Part shown: piece after piece, positions 54,801 through 63,218 of the stretch | Layout: every line of letters starts with the position of its first letter | How positions within the stretch are numbered: position 1 is the stretch's first letter | Assembly (NCBI RefSeq): GCF_032854445.1 | Contig: NC_088300.1 | Coordinates: forward strand, 11,377,191-11,441,190 | DNA: 64,000 bases | Source of the DNA: Liolophura sinensis | Lineage: Eukaryota > Mollusca > Polyplacophora > Chitonida > Chitonidae | Reading direction: 5' to 3' | Made by a program: the position numbers and the translations under genes | Notes under the pieces: generated by a model | Databases searched by the model: none | What the model saw: the letters and a program-made list of their open reading frames with translations, nothing else | What the model was told of the DNA's origin: nothing

Positions 54801-57800
54801 ATCTGGTGCTAGCACGATATTCGTCATCCAAACAACTAAAAACGAATATGGGGTCAACTTCCTTATTGAAGGCACTGTATTCAAGATTCTACAGATCAAA
54901 TTACGCTAAAATCGAGTGGATTGCCTTTCAGCGTGCGACTTAGATATCATTTATTGCGTTGTGATGCTAGAGCAGCAGGAAGATATAAATATTTATTCCT
55001 CCATGAAATGTCGCAGTAAGACAATTTGATATCTCAGACCACGCCGTAAGACGACGTGATATCTTAGACCACGCCGTTAGACGACGTGATATCTCATAAC
55101 GACTTGATATCCCAGATCAGGCTTTTGTAAGGTTTTAAGTTACCGTAAGCCATGAAAAGACAGTTGTAATAAGCTTTGAAAACTTGTATGCGGAAAATGG
55201 TGAGTTATTTAAAAATTAGTGCTGCTCTTAAATAGGATCTGTCAAATTAGTGATACCTACACCGTTAGTTTGCGAGATTTTAGTTTGGCACATGTGCGTT
55301 TCTTTCCGCGTGATTTGTGGTAAATATTCATACATTCGTAGGCCTCAATGCCAATCAGCTGCAAACTGCTTCATATGCGTACAAATATTCGTTTTAATAT
55401 GTTAAGAAATTACTTTGTCTTTTTCTCTATCAACAAGTAAAATGTTTGGGCACGGAATAGTCTGATATGCTGTCGATAACGGGAGATTTCCGCATAAGTC
55501 ACATCCAGCTATTGGTTGTCATCCGATGAATATCAGGACGTTAAGGTCTTTCTGTTTCAGGAAAGACAAATTCTGATGTCCTATGTGACAAGAACAGAAA
55601 TATTTCTAGCCCTGCAGCGCCGCCTGGGGGTGAGTCCCCATACCTATGGGTGTTGATGTTGGCGAACGCTCTCCACGGAGCGGGATACACTCCACTCTAC
55701 ACCCTGGCTATAGCTTACATCGAGGAGAACGAAAACTTCCAGCTGGCTGGATTTCATGTCGGTACGTTTCGTTATCATAACCTAAACGACGTCATATGTT
55801 TAATTAGCCAACCTATACAATTGTGTCAGAATTAACGACCAAAACTATAAACGCTTTTACCGTTAACAATACCACTGTGTGGTTGTCTAGAAACTATATA
55901 AAATAAACTCTATATTTTTCATACCTAATAATGCACCTCAATACGTGGAACATGGTGTAATTTTAATCAGCGATACAGATGAAATTAACGAGCGATCACT
56001 GTGTGATAGGTTCAGTTATGTTGTAGGACTATTTTATGCGTCGGCAGCTGTCGGTGTGGCGACAGGGTTCTTGTCAGGAGGTCAATTCCTACAGTTCTAC
56101 GTGGATTTTGATCGCGTCGACATGGACAGGTATTAATTCAGCGATATCATAAGTGGCCAGAAATGTTTTGTTTACTCCCTTAATTTACTATGAATGTGTC
56201 CTCCCATTATATTATGGCGGCCGTTGCATAAGTCAAATAATCTTTAGAACGGCGTAAGAAACCAAACAAATAAATAAATAAATCCTAGAAAATAGGCCAT
56301 ATTTGCGTTCCATGACCGTCACATGATGCATGTCGCGTGGCGATTTTTTTTTATCACAATACCATATAGTAACACCCAGTGCGAGATAGGGAAGAAATCA
56401 CCATTCATTCTGAGCGTTATCGATGTTCGACCAGTGCATGTATGCTGCTCAAAATCCACCGGCATCATATGAAGCATGTGGTAGTCTTGTTAGATGTCGT
56501 GTTTCCGCTCATACTCAGCGCGGGGAATGTTCTGTAAGATGAGTCCGTTTCCTTTCATACTTTACATGAGAAAAATCTTGTTAGATGGCGCGTTTCTGCT
56601 CATACTTAGCGCGGGGAATGTCTTGTAAGATGGGTGCGCTTCCTATCATACTTTACATGAGGTAAGTCTTGCTAGATGGCGCGTTTCCGCTCTTACTTAT
56701 CGACGGGAATGTCTTGTAAGATGGGTGCGCTTCCTATCATACTCAAGATGAGAAAAGCTTTATAAGATGGTGTGTTTCCTGTCATTCTTGGTATGGGATA
56801 AACTTTGTTAGACGGTGCGTTTCCTATCATACTCAGCATGAGAAAAGCTTTGTACGATGGTCTGTTTCCTATCATACGTAACAACAGAAACCTTTGTAAG
56901 GTGGCACGTTTTCATTTATGCTTGGCATGAGAAAAACGTTGTATGATGGTGCATTTCCAAACATACCTAGCATGAGAATCCATGTAAGATGATGAGTTTC
57001 TTATCATACTTAACAAGGGATAAGCCTTCTAAAATGACACGTTTTCTATCATTTTGGACGAAAGGCCTTGGGCGAAAACTAGTTACCTGTCATATTTAGC
57101 GCGGGAAAAATGCCAAGAGTGATGGCATGTACTTTGGGTGAGAAAATCCTTGTGTGATGGCGTGTTTCCCCTGCTACTTAGCTTGAGGAAAAGCCTTGAG
57201 TGATGGCGTGTTTCTCCTTGTACTTAGATGGAGGGAAATAATGGCGCGTTTCCTTTTATACTTTGGTTGAAGAAATCCTTGAGTGATGGCGTGTTTCCCC
57301 TTATACTTTGGTTGAGGAAAGCCATGTGTGATGGCATGTTTTCCCTTATACTTTGCTTGAGGAAAACTTTGCATGATGGCGTGTTTCCCCTTATACTTAG
57401 CTTGAGGAAAGTGATGCCGCGTTTCCTTTTATACTTTTGTTGAGGAAAGCCTTAAGTGATAGCATGTTTTCCCTGATGCTTAGCTTGAGGAAAGCCTTGT
57501 GTGATGACGTGTTTCCCCTGTTACTTAACTTGAGGAAAGCCTTGAGTGATGGCGTATTTCCCCTGATACTTAGGTTGAGGAAAGCCTTGTGTGATGGCGT
57601 GTTTCCCCTTATACTTAGGTTGAGGAAAGCCTTGTGTGATGGCGTGTTTCCCCTTATACTTAGCTTGAGGAAAGCCTTGATTGATGGCGCTTTTCCCCTT
57701 ATACTTAGCTTGAGGAAAGCCTTAAGTGATGGCATGTTTCACCTGATATTTAGCTTGAGGAAATCCTTGTGTGATGGTGTGTTTCCCCTGATACTTTGGT

Positions 57801-60800
57801 TGAGGAAATCCTTGTGTGATGGTGTGTTTCCCCTGATACTTTGGTTGAGGAAAGCCTTGTGTGATGACGTGTTTCCCCTGATACTTTGGTTGAGGAAATC
57901 CTTGTGTGATGGTGTGTTTCCCCTGATACTTTGGTTGAGGAAATCCTTGTGTGACGGCGTGTTTTCCCATATACGTTGGATGTGGAAAGCCTTGTGTGAT
58001 GGCGTGTTTCCCCTTGTACTTTGGGTGAGTAAAACTTTGCATGATGGTGTGTTTCCCCTTATACTTAGCTTGAGGAAAGTGATGGCGCGTTCCTTTTATA
58101 CTTTGGTTGTGGAAAGCCTTGAGTGATGGCATGTTTTCCCTGATACTTTGCTTGAGGAAAGCCTTAAGAGATGGCGTGTTTCCCCTGATACTTTGGTTGA
58201 GGAAATCCTTGTGTGATGGTGTGTATCCCCTGATACTTTGGTTGAGGAAATCCTTGTGTGATGGTGTGTATCCCCTGATACTTAGGTTGAGGAAAGCCTT
58301 GTGTGATGGCGTGTTTCCCCTGTTACTTAGCTTCAGGAAAGCCTTGAGTGATGGCGTGTTTCCCCTGATACTTAGGTTGAGGAAATCCTTGTGTGATGGT
58401 GCGTTTCCCCTGATACTTTGGTTGAGGAAATCCTTGTGTGATGGTGTGTTTCCCCTGATACTTTGGTTGTGGAAGGCCTTGTGTGATGGCGTCTTTCCTC
58501 TTATACTTAGCTTGAGGAGAGCCTTACATGTTGGTGTGTTTCCCCTGATACTTAGCTTGAGGAAAGTACTGCGTGATGGCGCATTTGCCTGAAACTTAGC
58601 AAGAAGAAAACCTGGTGAATGGCGCGTTTCCCCTCATAGTCATCATGAGAAGTGCATTGCTAGATGACTCGTGTCCTCTCAAATTTAGCAAGGTGATTTT
58701 GGCATGTAGATCAGTGCTGATGTCCTGTGTATTTTAGACTAGAATTTGTTTCTTTGTTCCTTGTAATCCCGTATATGTTTGGACTGTTCAGCATCAACCT
58801 GACCCCGAATGATCAGGGCTTCTGGGTGGGTGCCTGGTGGCTGGGTTACATCGTGTCTACCGCGGGCTTTGTCTTGTTTGCTCTGCCGCTGTTCGGCTAC
58901 CCGAAACACATGAAAGGTAAGTAGACAATGACAGACGAAGGTTGCATAATTATTTTGTCAACGAGTCGAATAGGCCTACAAGCGATGGTTAAGGAAAGGT
59001 ATAATGCAAGCAGTTTTTAATTTTTCACCATCTATGAGCAAGTTTTATGACACTTCGAGAAAGTTTTCCGTAAATGGTGCCAGGTTATTATTCTTTTTCA
59101 CGTGGCGTGTATACTGGTGAAACTAGATAAATATTCCTGGTTCCGACAGTACTGATATAAGGGCCTACTGGATCTTGGGAAAACTTTTTTGATATTAATA
59201 ATTATTGAACGGCTGCAGGCCGTACGTGAAAAGGTCTGTCGACAACCAGCAGGTGGTCTTGAGTTTCCACTGTGCTCTGCTCGGTTTTCTCCCATCATAA
59301 TGCTGATCGTCGTCGTATACGTGAAATGTTACGGCGTAAAACACCAATCAAATAAATAAATAAACTAAATAAAATAAATAAATTATTGGACGGCTCTTTC
59401 AGAGGTTTTGTTAAGGCTCTAACAGCACCTCACATCCATCTGGACATATTCTCAATCATCCAGAGAATGGATAGAGACCGTATTTCTGCTGTAACCTTTG
59501 GCTGGAAATTAGGGGCGAGGCTGAGATGCTACAAATCTCCTGTATTTGTAAATAGGATACAAAGACAGCGGAACGGACAAGCCGAGAGACGGAGTTGGGT
59601 TAGATAAGAGAATAGTGCGGAAAACCTGCCTCAGTTTTGCCATGGCCTTCGTACGTCTGGTAAGTTAAACTATTTACCATGTGCAGCTAGTAGGTCTATA
59701 TTCAGGTCAATCAGTCCACAGTACTAGCAATATTTAGGTCAATCAGTCCACAGTACTAGCAATATTCAGGTCAGTCAGTCCATCAGACGAGCAATACTGA
59801 GGTCAGACAAGCAATATTGAAGTCAATTAATCCACCAGGCTAGCAACATTGAGACCAATCAGTCCATCAGAATAATAATATTGAGGTTTGTCAGTCCTTG
59901 AGACTAGCAATATTGAGGCCAGTCAGTCAACTAGTCTAGCCATATTGAGGTCTGTCAGCCCACCAGACTAGCAAGATTGAGATCAATCAGTCCACCGGCC
60001 TGGCGATATTGAGGTCATTCAGTCTACCAAAGTTGCAGAACATATCTACCCCAAAAGGTGAAACAATTGGTATATTTCATGCTGTCTTTCTCTACCCCAC
60101 CCCCTCCTCCACAACTCATGAATTTTAGACCAATCAACGGCAAGCTGAACAGTTTGACGTAAATATTTCAAAGCTGCACATGCCTGAAGTCGTTGCGCGA
60201 CGTATATGTAAAAGTCTTGTAGTTACAAAAATGGCAAATAATGTAAAATAGCACCTTTCTCACTAAAGGAAAACAAGTTCAAATCCTTTTATTTGGAGAA
60301 AAAAACACAAAACAGTGTATTATTGGGAGAGCTAAACGTACCAGCAGATATGTTGCCTGACATAGTAATTGTTTGAATGTGTGTAATTGCACACGAACAG
60401 CAACTAATAACGGGGTAGAATATTTGTTCTCTGTTGTGGTTTCGCAACTCGGTGCTATTTGTCCTCTGCCACCGTTTGGTACACAGTGTTATTTGTCCTC
60501 TGTTACAGTTCTGTAACCCAGTGTTATTTGTCTTCTGTTACAAGTTTGTAACCCAGTGCTATTTATCTTCTGTTACAGTTCCATAATCCCTTGTTATTTG
60601 TCCTCTTTACAGTTTCATAACCCTGTTGTTACCTGTTTGTGACAGCCAGCTTCAGTGGTGTTATTTTTCCTCTTTGACACTTTCATAAGCCGTTGCTTTG
60701 CCTTCTCTTTGTGGCAGTTCGCTTTATAGATGTTATTTCTCCTCTTTGACACTTCCATAAGCCGTTGCTTTGCATCCTGTCTGTGACAGCCCTCTTTACT

Positions 60801-63218
60801 GGTGTTATTTCTCCTCTTTGACACTTTCATAAGCCGTTGCTTTGCCTCCTCTTTGTGACAGCCCGCTTTATAGATGTTATTTATCCTCTTTAACACTTCC
60901 ATGAGCCATTGCTTTGCCTCCTCTTCGTGACAGCTAGCTTCAGTGGTGTTATTTTTCCTCTTTGACACTTCCATAAGCCGTTGCTTTGCCTCCTCTTCGT
61001 GACAGCTAGCTTCAGTGGTGTTATTTTTCCTCTTTGACACTTTCGTAAGCCGCTGCTTTGCCTCCTCTTTGCCATAGCCCGCTTCATTGGTGTTATTTAT
61101 CCTCTTTAACACTTCCATGAGCCGTTGTTTTGCCTCCTCTTCGTAACAGCCAGCTTTCTTGGTGTTATTTCTCCTCTTTGACACTTTCATAAGCCGTTGC
61201 TTTGGCTCCTCTTTGTGACAGTCCGCTTTATTGGTGTTATTTCTTCTCTATAAGAGTTTAATGAGCTGTTATTTCCCCTGCTCTTTGTGACAGACAGCTT
61301 TATTGGTCTTATTTGCCATCTTTGATAGTTTCATAGACAAGCTTTCTTTAACAACCTGCTTTGTTCGTGTTATCTATCCAGTGTTTCGTAAGTCGATGTT
61401 TTCCCTCCTCTCTTTGCCAGCCTGCTTTATTTCTGTTAATATGAACACTGTTACAATTCCATAACTCATTGTTTGCCCTCATTTCCTCTCCCCCTTCCTC
61501 TCTTTGACAATCTGCTTTATGCCGGTTGTTTTGTCCACTGTTACAGTTCCGTAACCCGATGTTTTCCCTTCTCTCTTTGACAACCTGCTTTAACTGTAAC
61601 TTGATGTTTTCCCTTCTCTCTTTGACAACCTGCTATACCCGTGTTATGTATTCACTGTTACAGATTTGTAAGCCGGTGCTTTCCCTCCTCTCTTCGACAA
61701 TCTGTTATATCTGTGTTATTTATTCTCTGTTTCAGTTTCGTAACCCGGTGTTTGTCCTCCTTACTCTGGCTGCGTCTTGTGTAGGGATGATAATCAATGG
61801 AATCAGTTCGTTTTCTGCAAAGTATCTCTACGAGCAGTTCGGAATTCGCTTTGATGTCATAGGCTATATTCTGGGTAAATATCATGAGAATTTTGATTGC
61901 TTAGTTCAGCATGAAGCCGAGCCTATCTGACACTACAACCCCTGTCACGTGTTACGAAGCCAGTCTTAACCTTGGAGCAGGATCGGCCAAAACATCAAAT
62001 TGGCCTGTTACTTTCTTTGTCACTGGCTCACTTAACACACACTCCCCAAAACGATGGTCCAGGCATACACAAAAAACTAGTGGTAAATTTGTTACCAACA
62101 CGCTAATCTGTGTAAATTTGCAATCTGTAAATTTGTCTGTTCCTTCAGAAGATGTATATTGGCTTTTTTGTAATAGTACAGCTGATACATGTTAATCTTA
62201 TATGGTTTGTAATTCGGATGAAATCAATCAAAACCTCCCTGTCCGCCTGTATCGTTTCTAACATATGTACCTGTTTTTACATGAGATGTAGACTGAACTG
62301 CGGTACATACTGATTGGTGACTTCAGGTGGCCTGATTGTGCTTGGATCCGGCGGAGGAATGGTTTTAGGAGGCGCCCTCGTCCGTGTGATGAAACTCGAG
62401 ATACGCGGGATAGTCAGATTGTGTCTGATTTGCGTTCTGGTTGGTTCCTTGAGTGGCATCGCCCTATTGGCGAGGTGCCCGGATGTGAACCTCGTGGGTC
62501 TCAACTCACAGTACGCCAACGACAGGTGGGTGGTCTTTTAAAACAGTATCTACTATGGCAAACCAAACCTTGCATTATTTAAAAAGAAAAATAGATTGAT
62601 CATGAAAAAAATACATGCAATTATAATCCCGTTTAATCATTATAAAAGGTAAAATACCGTGGATTTCTAGACAAAGCACCGTACCGTAACGTGAGCCTAT
62701 CATCTGAGTTTGGAGAATACGACATTCACAAACATGAATGCTCATTCACTGCTTTCATCAGTTCTATTGAATGTTGGTTAAGTCATGCGGTGTCAGAAAT
62801 ATTGTTTTTTTACACAGTTCCACAGTAAACTTTCATGTCAACTGTGATGATTTCCAGGAATACCCTTTAGTTTGTTTGTTAAATACATCTGTAGGATCGT
62901 CTTCTGCTGTTTTTCAGGTTTGTAACATTTTTGTCACAAAGTCTGTGGCTTTTTATGGCTTAAATTTTGTGTTCGTTTTTGACTTGCTCTATGTAAAAGT
63001 TTCCCCATCGGTCTGGTTTGTACCCATTTGCCTATGCTGCTCACTTTCTCGTTCACTTACTTTTCTGTTTCCGTTTCAGTTCTGAAGAAAACTTCGTTGC
63101 GAGCTGTAACGTGAACTGTGCATGTGATGCAATGCGCTTCTCCCCGGTCTGTGGATCCAACTCTACTGTCTTCTTCTCCCCATGTCACGCCGGCTGCTCT
63201 CACGCTTTCTCTCCGCTG
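42842..63218 (+). CDS. Organic anion transporter (OATP/SLCO4-like) gene, 11 exons seen, 3' incomplete
   Basis: Whole-gene entry; exons are listed separately. OATPs are 12-TM plasma-membrane carriers of the major facilitator type that exchange large organic anions (conjugated steroids, thyroid hormones, eicosanoids). Seen: a cytoplasmic N-terminus (residues 1-75), TM1-3 in the 52376 exon, TM4, TM5, the family signature as NDQGFWVGAWWLGYI, TM6, a Lys-rich loop, TM7-8, and the Cys-rich Kazal-like loop between TM9 and TM10 (CNVNCACD, SPVCGSN, SPCHAGC). Exon lengths total 1641 nt, 547 codons in one frame. SLIASATNIG and TPLYTLAIAYIEEN are closest in memory to SLCO4A1. TM10-12 lie beyond the window, so length and exact subfamily are open. 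Confidence 0.92.
43097..43161 (+). CDS. SLCO exon 2: cytoplasmic N-terminus
   Basis: Acceptor TTTTTTTTTCAG, donor GTATGT. Reads TETPSTVAVSEGRDPVRVQP and A, leaving AC to be completed by C of the next exon (Thr). Low-complexity acidic/hydrophilic N-terminal sequence, unconserved among OATPs. Confidence 0.65.
43220..44935. repeat. 74-bp minisatellite
   Basis: About 23 copies stepped by 74 bp (GGCGCAGTTAATGAGGTCAT at 43301 and 43375). Units carry TGATATTACAGGTGGCGCAG and CACACAATGAGTTAGGCCAT. A block of about 180 bp (around 44210 and 44400) recurs, a second-order duplication. The TATTACAG|GTGGCG word is an acceptor look-alike in nearly every unit. Confidence 0.95.
44936..45905. repeat. degenerate extension of the 74-bp array
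   Basis: GAGGTCATGTCTGATGTCAC and ATAGAGGTTG words persist with irregular spacing and insertions. Older part of the same array. Confidence 0.8.
46150..46700. repeat. degenerate minisatellite, about 55-bp unit
   Basis: Recurring TCTCGTGGTTTTGTACCCA and ATGTGGCACGTATA with TACACGTTAAATT. Around nine diverged copies. Confidence 0.8.
46815..48235. repeat. 22-bp minisatellite
   Basis: About 64 copies of a 22-bp unit, GGCTGAGTGACAGTACAACA, with an AAGCTGAGTGACAGTACAACC variant more common in the right half. Open frames on the minus strand (up to 224 codons, rich in Cys, Val and Leu) are artefacts of the array. Confidence 0.95.
48438..48557 (+). CDS. SLCO exon 3: cytoplasmic N-terminus
   Basis: The acceptor is read as AGCTCTATCAG. 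This choice is forced by frame: C completes AC to Thr, then IAPLYLLNSEDMSHASSASR, NWEHRLLPPVSMDERRMYH, leaving AG. The alternative acceptor at 48469 (TCTGAAG) would hit TAG or be out of phase. Donor GTAAGT. Hydrophilic N-terminal tail just before TM1. Confidence 0.72.
48700..49205. repeat. 42-bp minisatellite
   Basis: About 11 copies of GGAACTGGTATGGAGGTAGT and ATGTGTTGGCATGACAAGC. Blends into the next array. Confidence 0.93.
49206..50090. repeat. 43-bp minisatellite related to the previous one
   Basis: Units GAAACTGGTATGGAACATAG and CACACGCTGACATTTCAACC. The GAAACTGGTATGGA half is shared with the 42-bp array, so both likely descend from one unit. Confidence 0.92.
50115..50690. repeat. 43-bp minisatellite
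   Basis: About 11 regular copies of TGTTGGTGTGGAGCCATGTG and TTTATGTATCCATCTTGGAC, with three diverged copies at the left end. Confidence 0.93.
50695..51510. mobile_element. DNA-transposon-like element with long terminal inverted repeats, copy 2
   Basis: The left arm (GCCGCCTATATTCAGCTCTC, CAGTCATACTCGTTACC, ACTTTTTCTAATTCGTGATG) is homologous to that of the element at 41331. The right arm (AGGCAATTTTGGTAGCGAG, ending AACAGAAATAGAC) is its reverse complement. The outermost left bases are degraded. No coding frame between the arms. Confidence 0.8.
51870..52245. repeat. 46-bp degenerate tandem repeat
   Basis: About eight copies of CTAAATTGTTCAGCGATATA and TCCACACCTCGCTAATCTA upstream of the SLCO exon at 52376. 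They do not resemble that exon. Confidence 0.85.
52376..52695 (+). CDS. SLCO exon 4: TM1-TM3
   Basis: Acceptor ACTTTTTGTCTAG, donor GTATGA. Reads (R)CCNRINSIPWFVFFCCVLN for the start of TM1, then FLEGYAVNGI, then SGLIASATNIGALTCVLAVS (TM2), HKPIWTGAGAMVMAIGSLLF (TM3) and PHWAGGNYQFS. The order SGLIAS..(D/N)I, then HKP.W.G.G..(L/V)M..GSL.F..PH is the conserved OATP N-terminal block. Residues about 70-176. Confidence 0.95.
52845..52970 (-). mobile_element. SINE fragment, antisense, 3' part
   Basis: TTTATTTGATTGGTGTTTTA then CGCCGTACTCAA is the complement of the family tail; GAAACCTGATGGTGCCGG and ACCATCTGCAGGATGC follow. The tRNA head is missing. Confidence 0.85.
53165..54085. repeat. 46-bp minisatellite
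   Basis: About 20 copies of TATGGTGCTATCACGTTATG and TACCTCCAGCAGCGTGCTGA plus CTACGG, very uniform. Variants (AGCGGCATG, GCTAACACG) alternate in blocks, suggesting expansion of multi-unit segments. Confidence 0.95.
54086..54940. repeat. diffuse AATATGGTGC / ATTCG repeat zone
   Basis: Loose recurrence of GAATATGGTGCTAGCACG and CGTTATTCGAATCTC without a fixed period; similar words also occur at 52735-53160. Probably an older, decayed array. Confidence 0.55.
54941..55560. other. intron with one small repeat
   Basis: Around 55015-55110 GACGACGTGATATC recurs three or four times. Nothing else recognised. Confidence 0.5.
55561..55761 (+). CDS. SLCO exon 5: extracellular loop and TM4
   Basis: Acceptor TTTCTGTTTCAG. 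Reads (G)KTNSDVLCDKNRNISSPAA, then SPYLWVLMLANALHGAGYTP and LYTLAIAYIEENENFQLAGF, HV. HG(A/V)G.(T/S)PLYTL...Y(I/L)(D/E)(D/E)N is a defining OATP stretch, and NIS is a possible N-glycosylation site. The strong donor GTACGT at 55762 leaves one G; a weaker donor four bases on (GTTTCG at 55766) leaves two. See the next exon for the consequence. Confidence 0.9.
55979..56129 (+). CDS. SLCO exon 6: TM5 (start uncertain: 55979 or 56016)
   Basis: Certain part: YVVGLFYASAAVGVATGFLS then GGQFLQFYVDFDRVDMD, matching the OATP TM5 block (.GIFY..A.LGPA.GF..GG). Donor GTATTA leaves AG. With the strong donor of exon 5, only an acceptor at 55978 (GCGATACAG) keeps frame and adds DEINERSLCDRFS. With the weaker donor after 55765, the better-looking acceptor GATAGGTTCAG at 56015 fits and gives FHVGTYVVGLFY. 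The second is nearer to the normal loop length. Sequence alone does not settle it. Confidence 0.82.
56192..56286 (+). mobile_element. SINE 3' fragment
   Basis: GTCCTCCCATTATATTATGG, CGGCCGTTGCATAAGT, then ACGGCGTAAGAAACC and AAATAAATAAATAAATCC. Diverged tail and lower body only. Confidence 0.82.
56455..58690. repeat. 45-bp minisatellite
   Basis: About 45-50 copies of a 45-bp unit, CCTTGTGTGATGGCGTGTTT then CCCCTGATACTTTGGTTGAG and GAAA; the left 700 bp is more diverged. The unit is a multiple of three, so 15-residue-period frames up to 229 codons run on both strands. Not coding. Confidence 0.95.
58738..58916 (+). CDS. SLCO exon 7: OATP signature and TM6
   Basis: Acceptor TGTGTATTTTAG, donor GTAAGT. 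Reads (R)LEFVSLFLVIPYMFGLFSI, NLTPNDQGFWVGAWWLGYIV, STAGFVLFALPLFGYPKHMK. The segment D-Q-G-F-W-V-GAWW-L-GY is the OATP family signature at the start of TM6, with F where many members have Arg. GYPK/R follows TM6 in the family. NLT is a possible glycosylation site. Residues about 294-353; leaves G. Confidence 0.96.
59207..59384 (+). mobile_element. 5'-truncated SINE
   Basis: GGCCGTACGTGAAAAGGTCT, GTGGTCTTGAGTTTCCAC, CATCATAATGCTGATCG and ACGGCGTAAAACACCAATC plus an extended AAATAAATAAATAAAC tail. Confidence 0.88.
59556..59659 (+). CDS. SLCO exon 8: cytoplasmic loop before TM7
   Basis: Acceptor TGTATTTGTAAATAG, donor GTAAGT; too short to be seen as a long frame. Reads (G)YKDSGTDKPRDGVGLDKRI, VRKTCLSFAMAFVRL, in phase on both sides. 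In OATPs this loop is hydrophilic and ends with an (A/S)...LL(K/R)NP-type entry to TM7, matched by VRL|FRNP across the next junction. Confidence 0.85.
59690..60040. repeat. 31-bp degenerate minisatellite
   Basis: About 11 copies of AATATTGAGGTCAATCAGTC and CACCAGACTAGC with substitutions. Confidence 0.88.
60041..60420. other. intron, no feature recognised
   Basis: No array, SINE or exon recognised. Confidence 0.45.
60425..61735 (+). repeat. 72-bp minisatellite built from the next exon's acceptor and start
   Basis: The real exon reads CTGTTTCAG|TTTCGTAACCCGGTG then TTTGTCCTCCTTACTCTGG. The array repeats this in degraded form about 18 times. The closest copies are CTGTTACAG|TTCCGTAACCC with GATGTTTTCCCTTCTCTC at 61547 and CTGTTACAG|ATTTGTAAGCCG at 61664. 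The regular 72-bp core has TTTCATAAGCCGTTGCTTTG, CCTCCTC and GTGACAGCC. At 61547 the copy still translates QFRNPMFSLL, against QFRNPVFVLL in the exon. The minus-strand frame of 191 codons over it is an artefact. Confidence 0.87.
61736..61874 (+). CDS. SLCO exon 9: TM7
   Basis: Acceptor TCTCTGTTTCAG (last of a series of similar ones), donor GTAAAT. Reads FRNPVFVLLTLAASCVGMII, NGISSFSAKYLYEQFGIRFD, VIGYIL. (K/R)NP.F.LL.L......I.G...F..K(Y/F)(L/I)E.QF matches the OATP TM7 block. Leaves G. Residues about 389-434. Confidence 0.95.
61875..62326. other. intron, no feature recognised
   Basis: Short intron without repeats. Confidence 0.45.
62327..62525 (+). CDS. SLCO exon 10: TM8 and TM9
   Basis: Acceptor TTGGTGACTTCAG, donor GTGGGT. 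Reads (G)GLIVLGSGGGMVLGGALVR, VMKLEIRGIVRLCLICVLVG, SLSGIALLARCPDVNLVGLN, SQYAND. The Gly-rich GGG...GG(A/F).(V/I)...(K/R)L..RG pattern of TM8 and (L/F)..(H/R)CP...(V/L)(A/V)G(L/V) after TM9 fit OATP well. Leaves AG. Residues about 435-500. Confidence 0.95.
63080..63218 (+). CDS. SLCO exon 11: Kazal-like extracellular loop
   Basis: Acceptor TTTCCGTTTCAG, donor GTGAGG. Reads (S)SEENFVASCNVNCACDAMR, FSPVCGSNSTVFFSPCHAGC, SHAFSPL. The CN..C.C......PVCG.(N/D)....(Y/F)(F/L)SPCHAGC pattern is the OATP Kazal-type module between TM9 and TM10; NST is a possible glycosylation site. The remaining cysteines and TM10-12 must be in exons past 64000. Residues about 501-547. Confidence 0.95.

Noticed and set aside
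57437-58592. Frames of 161-229 codons
   Set aside because: 45-bp array with a 15-residue period, open on both strands.
60615-61190. 191-codon Lys/Glu-rich minus-strand frame
   Set aside because: Antisense of the 72-bp array that is derived from the SLCO exon start.
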